DNA of 63,911 nt from assembly GCA_002433075.1 (NCBI GenBank), contig DJHM01000045.1, positions 14,190 through 78,100 of the forward strand. The letters are read 5' to 3'. The DNA is from Latescibacteria bacterium UBA6620 (GTDB lineage Bacteria > Latescibacterota > UBA2968). Within the stretch, counting starts at the first letter, position 1. Each line of letters begins with the position of its first letter. Shown here piece after piece: positions 35,748 to 43,196 of this stretch. A program made the translations under genes and the position numbers. The notes under the pieces were generated by a model, which was given only the letters and a program-made list of their open reading frames with translations, searched no databases and was not told where the DNA came from.

Positions 35748-37398
35748 GTATGCCATGGGCCGAGTCACGGCCGAATTCGAAGAGGCAGTTGAAGGCCTCG
35801 CCGCGCTGGACGCAGGCAAAAGAATCTGGGCCAGGGACTCCACCCTCTGGACGGAATCGGGTGAAGAGGCCTGGCTCGCCTGGCTCGATGCACCGCTACA
35901 AGCAGCGAGGTGGGTCCGGGACACGAGCGAACTCCGGGAAGAAGCCCAACGAGCAGGCGTGAAAGATGTGGTATTGCTAGGCATGGGCGGGAGCAGTCTG
36001 TGCCCCGAAATGCTCTCGATCACATTCCCCGCTGATGCGACACCCCACCTGTCGATCTTAGACTCCACCGTGCCGGACCAGGTCCTCGCGGTTGACCGAG
36101 GAATTGATCTTCGAAAAACCTGGTTCATCGTTGCGAGTAAGTCTGGTTCCACGACAGAGCCCAACATCCTCCTGGATTACTTTTACCATCGGACGGAAGG
36201 TGACGGGTCGAAATTCATTGCGATCACGGATCGGGGCTCGCCTCTAGAAGCTGTTTCCATCGAACGAAATTTCCGATACGTGTTTCACGGTATCCCGGAA
36301 ATCGGCGGAAGGTTTTCTGCTCTTTCGGCGTTCGGGCTCGTACCTGCTGCACTGGCTGGTATCGACCTCGCTCGATTCCTTGAGAGTGCTGCCTCAATGC
36401 AGGCCGAGTGCGCACCCCACGTCCCGGTTGAATCCAACCCGGGTCTTGTCCTGGGGGCCGCCATAGCAGCCGCATCCAAGACGGGCTGCGACAAAATGAC
36501 CTTCCTCATATCCCAAGCGCTTTCGCGATTGGGAGGTTGGGTCGAGCAGCTCATCGCGGAGAGTACGGGCAAGGACGGGGTGGGCATCTGCCCTGTTGTA
36601 GAAGAGCCAGGGCGTAGTCCCGAGTGCTATCTTCCTGACCGAATATTCGTGTTTGTTCTGGTCGGCGACGATTCCAGGCTATCCGCGCATGCGAGAGAAT
36701 TGGAAGCGGAAGGCCATCCCGTAATTAGAGTCTTTCTCGACGAAGTATGGGATCTGTCCGGAGAGCTATTTCGGTGGGAGGTCGCCACCGCTGCAGCCAG
36801 CGTCCTCCTCGGTGTGAACCCCTTCGATCAACCCGACGTTCAGCAAAGCAAGGATCTCACCGCCCGTACGATCTCAGATTTCGTGGCCTCTGGCAGGTTT
36901 CCAGAGGAACAGCTCATTGCGAGTGACGCATACTTGAAACTCTATTCGACAGGGACACCCGCGAGCTCAGTAGGCGAATGCCTCGGCGAACTCTTCACAC
37001 AAACTCCGCAGATGGGGTATGTCGCCTTGAGTGCGTTTATCGACACGCAACCTTTCGCCGAAGAGGCCTTACAGCGGATCAGGCAATTGCTTGGACATAG
37101 GCTTGGCGTAGCCACAACGATGGGTTTCGGACCTCGGTTCCTGCATTCGACGGGCCAGTTACACAAGGGCGGCCCCGGGAACGGCATCTTCCTCCACATC
37201 ACGTGCGATCCTATCGACGATGTTCAGGTGCCCGAAGCGGGCTATTCGTTAGGCAACCTCAGTCTGTCGCAGGCACTGGGAGATGTGAAAGCTCTTGAAG
37301 GACGGAATCGTCCTGTCTTGAGGTGTCATTTGTCAGATCTTCGGGACGGCCTCGACCATCTGGAGCAGATGCTCAGGAGATTCCTCCCTCCTAGGTGA
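35734..37398 (+). CDS. pgi: Glucose-6-phosphate isomerase (stand-alone half of the transaldolase-PGI type)
   Basis: A 554-residue phosphosugar isomerase interconverting glucose-6-P and fructose-6-P. Key patterns are LLGMGGSSLCPEML (near 80), VASKSGSTTEPN (near 133), ITDRGSPLEAV and GGRFSALSAFGLVPAAL (near 192). This divergent sequence is most like the C-terminal part of the fused transaldolase/glucose-6-phosphate isomerase, here without the transaldolase. Start is GTG 35734 or ATG 35755. Confidence 0.85.
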   Translation: MARVEYAMGRVTAEFEEAVEGLAALDAGKRIWARDSTLWTESGEEAWLAWLDAPLQAARWVRDTSELREEAQRAGVKDVVLLGMGGSSLCPEMLSITFPADATPHLSILDSTVPDQVLAVDRGIDLRKTWFIVASKSGSTTEPNILLDYFYHRTEGDGSKFIAITDRGSPLEAVSIERNFRYVFHGIPEIGGRFSALSAFGLVPAALAGIDLARFLESAASMQAECAPHVPVESNPGLVLGAAIAAASKTGCDKMTFLISQALSRLGGWVEQLIAESTGKDGVGICPVVEEPGRSPECYLPDRIFVFVLVGDDSRLSAHARELEAEGHPVIRVFLDEVWDLSGELFRWEVATAAASVLLGVNPFDQPDVQQSKDLTARTISDFVASGRFPEEQLIASDAYLKLYSTGTPASSVGECLGELFTQTPQMGYVALSAFIDTQPFAEEALQRIRQLLGHRLGVATTMGFGPRFLHSTGQLHKGGPGNGIFLHITCDPIDDVQVPEAGYSLGNLSLSQALGDVKALEGRNRPVLRCHLSDLRDGLDHLEQMLRRFLPPR

Positions 37399-37474
37399 TT
37401 GAGGCAGTTCGTCGAACAGCCTGTATTCGAACGAATCTGAGGGCCGGGTCATTCCGTGAAAGGGGACAGCTGCC

Positions 37475-38497
37475 ATGCTCGATGGGAGCAACGGAGCAAC
37501 AGCCGGACAGGAATTGTTGAACATCGCGAGTGAACTGGACGGAGGTATCGAGAGCTTCTCTCAAACCTTGGAGAACGAGGGGATTGAACTCGTGAGAACC
37601 TCCCTCGACACGTTGCAGATCAACGTGGGGAAACTCTGCAACCAGGCGTGCCATCATTGCCACGTCGACGCCGGCCCAACGCGGACGGAGCTCATGACGT
37701 GGGAGACGATGTCGCGGATTCTGGAATTCCTGGAGGCGTCGGACATTCAAACGGTCGACGTGACCGGTGGGGCCCCGGAACTCAATCCTTCTTTCAGGCG
37801 GTTCGTGGAAGCAGCACGGCGGATGGATCGTAGTGTCATGATTCGCTGCAACCTAACAGTCATCTTCGAACCCGGGCAGGAGGATCTCCCCGTTTGGTAT
37901 AGGGAGAACGCTTGTGAGCTGGTCTGTTCGTTGCCCTGCTATGAGGAGGAGAATGTAGACACACAGCGGGGAAAAGGTGTTTTTGAGAAAAGCATCAGGG
38001 CGCTGCAAACCCTCAACGAACATGGTTATGGTGTTCCCGGTACCGGCCTCCTCCTCCATCTTGTTTACAACCCAGTTGGCCCCGTGCTTCCCCCACCCCA
38101 GGATGAATTGACTTCCGATTATCGAGAAGAGCTGTGCGATCGATTCGGGATCCTCTTCAATCAGCTATTCACGATCACCAACATGCCGATTAATCGTTTC
38201 TCCGCATTTCTGAAGCGAAGAAACGAGTATGAAAATTACATGCACCTGCTGGAGGACAGTTTCAACCTTCAGACCCTTCCGCACATCATGTGCCGATCCC
38301 TCGTAAGCGTGGATTGGCAGGGACACGTGTTCGACTGCGACTTTAACCAGATGCTCGACATTCACATAGGGGCCCCGGCAGAAAAATTGTGGGACTTCAC
38401 TCCAGCCCAACTGACCAACAGAAGGATCAAGGTCGATGACCATTGCTATGGCTGCACGGCTGGGGCAGGAAGCAGTTGCGGTGGAGAATTGGTCTGA
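37475..38497 (+). CDS. arsS: Arsenosugar-biosynthesis radical SAM protein ArsS
   Basis: A 340-residue radical SAM enzyme that adds the 5'-deoxyadenosyl group to dimethylarsenite in arsenosugar synthesis. It has the Fe-S motif C-x3-C-x2-C (CNQACHHCH near 53), VDVTGGAPELN near 89, and a C-terminal Cys cluster region (CYGCTAGAGSSCGG) typical of ArsS. ATG with RBS GGGGACAG. A matching arsenite methyltransferase gene follows but is broken, so the pathway may be defunct here. Confidence 0.9.
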   Translation: MLDGSNGATAGQELLNIASELDGGIESFSQTLENEGIELVRTSLDTLQINVGKLCNQACHHCHVDAGPTRTELMTWETMSRILEFLEASDIQTVDVTGGAPELNPSFRRFVEAARRMDRSVMIRCNLTVIFEPGQEDLPVWYRENACELVCSLPCYEEENVDTQRGKGVFEKSIRALQTLNEHGYGVPGTGLLLHLVYNPVGPVLPPPQDELTSDYREELCDRFGILFNQLFTITNMPINRFSAFLKRRNEYENYMHLLEDSFNLQTLPHIMCRSLVSVDWQGHVFDCDFNQMLDIHIGAPAEKLWDFTPAQLTNRRIKVDDHCYGCTAGAGSSCGGELV

Positions 38498-38514
38498 CCG
38501 CATTCGGTCAGACC
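38491..38514. terminator. Hairpin overlapping the arsS stop
   Basis: A 10-bp stem (GGTCTGACCG/CGGTCAGACC) with a CATT loop that includes the arsS stop codon. There is no clear T-run, so it may be a processing or weak attenuation site between arsS and arsM rather than a terminator. Confidence 0.4.
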
Positions 38515-38547
38515 TTACTCGTAGCCTTGAAAAAATAAGGAATCGAC

Positions 38548-38970
38548 AAGAGCACCTATCTGGAGACGACACGGGAACTGTATCGAGAGGCCGCCCTGGA
38601 GCCACAGGCCTCACTGTTTTGCAGTACGTCTACACCTTTTGCGCTCCCTGGCCTCTTGATTCCAGAAGAGATGGCGGTCATGAATTATGGTTGTGGCACC
38701 ACCGTCCACGCAGGAGACTTACGACCTGACACGACAGTTCTTTATGTTGGTGTAGGCGGAGGAATGGAGGCCCTTGAGTTCTCGTGCTTTACCCGACGCC
38801 CTGGTTCGGTGATTGCCATCGATAGCGTACCCGAAATGCTGGAAAAGGCTGCCTCCAACTTCGAGATCGCTGCCGAAGCAAACGACTGGTTCGACCCGTC
38901 ATTCGTCACTCTGATGGAAGGCGATGCACTCGATTTACCCGTCCCGGACGACTCAGTAAACCTGGCGGCC
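38548..38970 (+). pseudogene. arsM: Truncated ArsS-associated arsenite methyltransferase (arsM)
   Basis: The frame matches the SAM methyltransferase that partners ArsS: STYLETTRELYREAALEPQ, then LPGLLIPEEMAVMNYGCGTT, YVGVGGGMEALEF with the SAM loop, and GDALDLPVPDDSVNLAA. The expected start Met is AAG at 38548, eight bases after AAGGA, suggesting a lost ATG. A conserved Cys-Cys is Phe-Cys. Homology stops at 38970, where sequence continues as the antisense of a DUF255 gene; about the last two-thirds of the enzyme is absent. Confidence 0.78.
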
Positions 38971-39287
38971 AGTTCCGGATTCTCGAAAACCTCCCTTTCC
39001 ATGACGTGGCACCAGTAGCACGACGAATATCCTATGGGAAGAAAAATGGGTTTGTTCTGGTCGCGTGCGACTGCAAGGGCGGCGGCCCCCCACGGATACC
39101 AGTCGACGGGGTTATGGGCGTGCTGTCTGAGATAGGGAGACGATTCATCAGAGAGCCGGTTAGCAGGCGCCTGAACCGAAGTCTGGTTTTGAGAAGGCGT
39201 GTGAGAGGGATTGCACGACAGGATTGGAGCGAGGCTGAACAGGAGTGAAAAGCGTAAGGCCGGACATCTTCGTCCGGCCTTACGCAA
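38964..39287 (-). pseudogene. Truncated thioredoxin-domain (DUF255/YyaL-like) lipoprotein gene
   Basis: Minus-strand reading gives a lipoprotein-like signal (SLLFSLAPILSC) and the start of the DUF255 domain: NRLSDESSPYLRQHAHNPVDWYPWG (family hallmark) and the C-x-x-C-like SSCYWCHVMEREVF. Homology ends after ENPELAA at 38964, where the sequence becomes antisense arsM. The start is uncertain; TTG 39287 gives a full signal peptide but would place the terminator hairpin in the first codons. Most of the roughly 600-residue or longer family protein is missing. Confidence 0.72.
39252..39285 (-). terminator. Intrinsic terminator of the DegT-receiver operon
   Basis: A perfect 14-bp stem (GCGTAAGGCCGGAC and complement) with a six-base loop, followed on the minus strand by TTTTC. 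It begins 25 bases after the receiver stop codon. Confidence 0.85.
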
Positions 39288-39309
39288 GCTTGAAAGGGGA
39301 GGGTTGGGT

Positions 39310-39715
39310 CTACGCCCCGAAACAGGTAGCCGCGACACGCTCGAGTTCCTCCGCAAGCCGATCCTTTTTAAACGGCTTCGCGACCATCCCTTGGACGCCC
39401 GTGGCAGTCAGGGCCTTAGCGATGTCTTCGGTGATGTAACCCGAAACCACAATGACCGGGACAGGGAACTGCCGCCTGCGGATGACCTTGAGCAGATCGA
39501 GGCCACCGACTCCCGGCATCTTGAGATCGAGCATCACGAGATCGACATCACCGCGTTCGATCGACGAAAGCGCTTCTTTCGCTTTTTCCGTTGCCGTTGC
39601 TGGATAGATAACCCAGGCGATTAACCGTTTCAAGCAGGAGCCCGCGCATATCCTCATCGTCTTCGACGATCAGGATCCGCACGTTCTTACTCAGCTGTGG
39701 CGCAGTCTCCGTCAT
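39310..39715 (-). pseudogene. Single-domain response regulator, frameshifted
   Basis: ATG 39715 opens a receiver (NVRILIVEDDEDMRGLLLETVNRLGY), but the rest reads in another frame (ATATEKAKEALSSIERG, VDLVMLDLKMPGVGG with the phospho-Asp, VVSGY, and AKPFKKDRL with the Lys). The shift lies near 39600-39615. All receiver signature residues are present across the two frames, so one indel separates it from a working CheY-like protein. ATG overlaps the aminotransferase stop (ATGA). Confidence 0.72.
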
Positions 39716-40956
39716 GACGTGAAGGCGACCTTGATCTTCTGGATCGCCTCGACCACGTCATTCAGGTCTTCAGATTCCCCGAGAAGCATGTATTGATATA
39801 GCCAGATGCTGTGAGCCGATGCTTGTTCCACATTCGGGCACGGCAGACGGCGGACCATGTCGGGGTATCGCTCGGCCACCGTCTTGAGCGCGCCCTCGTC
39901 TGTCAAGGGACGCTGGTAACCGGGCGAACTCGCAATCCCTTCACCTCGAAGTGCCTCCAGAAATTCGTCACGGGATTTCCCGCCGAACGCCGAGGGTTCA
40001 TACTGCATCATGTAAAGGTGATAGCCGTGCTGGGTTACGTAGTCCTTCAACTGCGGCGGTGTAATGCCTTCAATTTCGTCGAGCGACCGGGTCAGCCGTG
40101 CAGCGTTTTCGTTGCGTCGCTGAATCTGGGATTCCAGCAACGGTAGGCGCTTCAATAGAATAGCCGCCAGGTACTCTGATGTTCGATAGTTCCACCCCAG
40201 CCGCGGATACTCCCAGCGCTCTCCTCCAGGTCGACGGCCTACATCCTTGAACGCATACGCCCGATCGCGAACATCCACGTTGTTCGTGATGAGACAGCCT
40301 GCTTCTCCAGCCGTCAGGTTCTTGCTGGACTGGAAACTGAAGGCACCTACGTGTCCTAGCGCGCCCACTTTTTTGCCTCTGTATTCGGCTCCGTGCGCCT
40401 GAGCGCAGTCTTCGATGACCATCAGGTCGTGTTTTTCGGCAATGGCGTTGATGGCGTTCATGTCTGCAGGGTGACCGCCGAGGTGGACCGGTATGATCGC
40501 ACGCGTCCTGTCCGTCACGGCTGACTCGATGGCTTCAGGCAGGATGGTGAAACTCTCTGCGTCGATGTCAACAAGCGCAAGCGAGCACCTTACCGAAATC
40601 GGCGCACTTGCTGTCGCGATAAACGTGTAGTTCGGGATAATGACCTCGCCCCCCTCGCCGATCCCATCCAGATCGAGTGCGCCGGCGAGCGCGGCGGATA
40701 TCGCATCTGTACCGTGGGGCATGATCACGCCATAACGACCATCGCAGTAGGCTGCAAACGCAGATCCGAAGGACTCACATTGTGTGGCTGGCAGTCCCTC
40801 CGTACGACTCAAGTAGACGTCCCGAAGAGCGGGCTCGATGTCCGATTCCCATTCCGCCTCGCTATTATCCGGCCACGACGCCCATGACTGGTCGGTGGCT
40901 CGCACGGGAGTGCCGCCGTCAATGGCGAGTGTCTGAGTCGAGGTAATTGCTGGCAT
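39712..40956 (-). CDS. DegT/DnrJ/EryC1-family sugar aminotransferase
   Basis: A 414-residue PLP-dependent aminotransferase of nucleotide-sugar or sugar-acid metabolism. It has the cofactor-binding IIPNYTFIATASAP, VHLGGHPADM, VIEDCAQAHGA and the PLP Lys in SFQSSKNLTAGEAG (near 210). It opens a two-gene operon with the receiver protein and has its own promoter. No sugar-epimerase neighbours, so the substrate is unknown. Confidence 0.92.
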   Translation of the reverse strand: MPAITSTQTLAIDGGTPVRATDQSWASWPDNSEAEWESDIEPALRDVYLSRTEGLPATQCESFGSAFAAYCDGRYGVIMPHGTDAISAALAGALDLDGIGEGGEVIIPNYTFIATASAPISVRCSLALVDIDAESFTILPEAIESAVTDRTRAIIPVHLGGHPADMNAINAIAEKHDLMVIEDCAQAHGAEYRGKKVGALGHVGAFSFQSSKNLTAGEAGCLITNNVDVRDRAYAFKDVGRRPGGERWEYPRLGWNYRTSEYLAAILLKRLPLLESQIQRRNENAARLTRSLDEIEGITPPQLKDYVTQHGYHLYMMQYEPSAFGGKSRDEFLEALRGEGIASSPGYQRPLTDEGALKTVAERYPDMVRRLPCPNVEQASAHSIWLYQYMLLGESEDLNDVVEAIQKIKVAFTS

Positions 40957-41002
40957 TGGAAAGCTTTCCGAGAGGGTGTTGGGGGCTCGTTACGACGGGG
41001 CA

Positions 41003-41031
41003 AGAGTAAGAAACGCCCCTGAGGGAGTCAA
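41003..41031 (-). promoter_or_regulatory. Sigma-70 promoter of the DegT operon
   Basis: On the minus strand TTGACT (41031-41026) and TACTCT (41008-41003) are 17 bases apart, about 47 bases before the start codon. Confidence 0.6.
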
Positions 41032-41196
41032 GAGATTTGCCCTTTTCAGCTCCAAAGAGGTGAGTCTTGGCGTATGATTTGCAAGACCATCTGTTGACTT
41101 TGCCAGAGGAACCCCACACAGTCCATGTATGCGCAATAAAAACAAACGCTTACGATTTGTGTGGCGAATGCGGTCTCTTACGTGCGAGGGTAGAAC

Positions 41197-42339
41197 GTGC
41201 CGGTAAGTTCCAGAATCATTCGTCCCGTCATCCTGATGGTCGTACTCGCGATTGGGTCCGTTTCGGACGCCCAGTTGCGAAGAGACCCCAACCTAGTTAG
41301 CGACCAGGAGTTTCTTAGGCTTCTGCAGCAGTCGGACCAGCTGAACGAAGAGCAAAAGGAGCGGGCGCGGAAGACAAAGAACCCGAGAGTCCTCGTGCCG
41401 TTGTCGAGCGATGACGACCCCGGTGTCAGATTCTACGTCGCGTTCAACTCCTACACACCTTCCCCCTCCCTCGGCAAACTGGCCAGAGATCCGAATCCGA
41501 CAGTAAGATGGGGTGTGGCCCGAAATTCGCGTCACCTCTTCGACATCGATACCACCTTCGTAAAGGACCTCGATGGGGGCGGAGGTGCCTTGGTCGAGCT
41601 GGGAAGAGCGTTCGGGCGGAAGGGGATCTTTCTTACGAACAGCACGGAAATCGAGACTATTACGCCAGGTAGTTTCTGGAAGATCACGGACAGATTCCAG
41701 AGCTTCGAAGTCAAGAGGAGACGCCTTGGACTCAAGGTTTACAACGAGCAAACCGCCAACGCCGTCCTCACAGTTCTAGCGGAGGATTACGCCGAAGTTG
41801 TTCGCGTGGGTCTGGCGAGTAACCCCAACACACCTGCTGAAATCCTGAGCATCTTACACAACGATGTATCGTTGACCGTACGAAGGCACGTGGCTGTAAA
41901 CGAGAATACCCATCCGGACACCCTTGGGGTATTGGCGCAAGATTCCGAGCGATCGGTCCGTCTGGCCGTCGCGCGAAATCCGTTTGCCCCGCTCCACGTT
42001 CTGGCCGACTTTTCTGTAGATCTTGACGAGGCGATCCGCATCGAAGTCGCCCGGAATCCGGGCTGTTCGCCCGCGCTCCTCCTTGGGATGATCTTCGACA
42101 CGAGTGTCAGTGTCAGGCAGGGAATTGCTGCGCATCCAAACCTTCCCGACCCGGGGATCATCAAGTTGTCTGACGACCCCTCCCTGGAGGTGAGACAGGC
42201 TGTGATCGGGAATATCAACACCGTCCCGGAGGCGCTTCGCCAGCTTTCCTTCGATACCGACGAAGACATTCGGGGGGAGGCAAGGACACGCCTGGCCGCC
42301 ATCTTAAGGGAGCGTATCGCAGACGATCGGGAGAGGTAA
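41197..42339 (+). CDS. Exported HEAT/LRV-type repeat protein
   Basis: A 380-residue protein with a signal peptide (VILMVVLAIGSVSDAQ). It has helical repeats of about 24 residues of the form VRxxVAxNxxxPxxxLxxLxxD, as in leucine-rich-variant/HEAT proteins (for example VRRHVAVNENTHPDTLGVLAQD and VRLAVARNPFAPLHVLADF). At least seven units occur, interrupted by an unrelated insertion of about 60 residues near 125-185. Some LRV proteins bind Fe-S at an N-terminal Cys cluster; none is present here. Probably a periplasmic binding scaffold. GTG start. Confidence 0.65.
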   Translation: MPVSSRIIRPVILMVVLAIGSVSDAQLRRDPNLVSDQEFLRLLQQSDQLNEEQKERARKTKNPRVLVPLSSDDDPGVRFYVAFNSYTPSPSLGKLARDPNPTVRWGVARNSRHLFDIDTTFVKDLDGGGGALVELGRAFGRKGIFLTNSTEIETITPGSFWKITDRFQSFEVKRRRLGLKVYNEQTANAVLTVLAEDYAEVVRVGLASNPNTPAEILSILHNDVSLTVRRHVAVNENTHPDTLGVLAQDSERSVRLAVARNPFAPLHVLADFSVDLDEAIRIEVARNPGCSPALLLGMIFDTSVSVRQGIAAHPNLPDPGIIKLSDDPSLEVRQAVIGNINTVPEALRQLSFDTDEDIRGEARTRLAAILRERIADDRER

Positions 42340-42343
42340 CCAT

Positions 42344-43093
42344 ATGGCCGACATCCTGCTCGTAGACAGCAATCCCGAGCACGTCAGGGCCTTCGAGGGA
42401 CTGGTCAAGTACCGAACAGGTCACGAGATCGAGGTGGTTCCCGATTGCGTCCAGGCGATTCGGCGTGTTCACACCCGGCGTCCCGATCTCATTCTCATCA
42501 ACGTCTTGCTGTTCAGCAGCAAAGACTTCGGGTTCGCCAAGGCGCTTTCTGAGGTACCCGAGCACGCTGACATCCCCTTATCGGCTTGTCTTTCGGGTCA
42601 CATTGGGGAGCTGACCTACAAGAGAATCGAGGCACTTGGCGCGGGGCTGCTTGAATTACCGGTGTCGGCCGGTGAAATCGATGAAGCGCTGAACCGCCCG
42701 CGTAAAGTCACCGGCGTCGAGACGGTAAGTTGGGGTGCTGCTGCCAAACCTGAACCCACTGCCACCCAGAAACCACCTCCCCAATCTCAAGCAGGCAAAG
42801 AAAAAGCAATCAGATCGGTAAACTGGGCAATGGATGGGCCTCCTTCGAGCCAAGATTCCAGCGCTCGCACCTCGACCCAGCGCAGCAAACCGAAGCGAGC
42901 AAGTAACCGCAAGGTTATTTCGGATGCGCCTGTGTCTTCGTCAACGAAGGACGCAGCTCCCACGAGCTTCGCGCCGTTAACGAATTCTGCTGAACGTGTA
43001 GAATCCCAGGCAGAGTTTGCACCTAACGCCCGTTGGGAAGAGGTCGACCCAAAGAACGTCAAGAATCGACACCGATCCTCTAAGAGACGTTGA
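42344..43093 (+). CDS. Degenerate receiver-domain protein with long Ser/Lys-rich tail
   Basis: A 249-residue protein. Residues 1-120 follow the receiver fold (ADILLVDSNPEHVRAFEGL; LILINVLLF; GAGLLELPVSAGEIDEAL), but the phospho-accepting Asp is Asn and the switch Lys is missing, so phosphorylation is unlikely. Residues 125-249 are low-complexity, rich in Ser, Pro, Lys and Arg, and probably disordered. It lies four bases after the repeat protein gene and ahead of a strong terminator. Confidence 0.65.
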   Translation: MADILLVDSNPEHVRAFEGLVKYRTGHEIEVVPDCVQAIRRVHTRRPDLILINVLLFSSKDFGFAKALSEVPEHADIPLSACLSGHIGELTYKRIEALGAGLLELPVSAGEIDEALNRPRKVTGVETVSWGAAAKPEPTATQKPPPQSQAGKEKAIRSVNWAMDGPPSSQDSSARTSTQRSKPKRASNRKVISDAPVSSSTKDAAPTSFAPLTNSAERVESQAEFAPNARWEEVDPKNVKNRHRSSKRR

Positions 43094-43118
43094 TTCAACT
43101 TATTGTGGCCTGAATCTG

Positions 43119-43143
43119 GCGCCCGGCATTCGTTGCCGGGCGC
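43119..43143 (+). terminator. Intrinsic terminator
   Basis: Perfect 10-bp stem GCGCCCGGCA/TGCCGGGCGC with a five-base loop, followed by TTTCTTTATT, 26 bases after the degenerate receiver gene. Confidence 0.85.
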
Positions 43144-43196
43144 TTTCTTTATTGATAGATTGTGGCCGAATCATCCACGCCATTCGGAGGGATCAA

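Noticed and set aside
43017..43196. Longer N-terminus for the FAD/Fe-S dehydrogenase
   Set aside because: It would run through the terminator hairpin at 43119-43143, and a clear RBS precedes ATG 43197.
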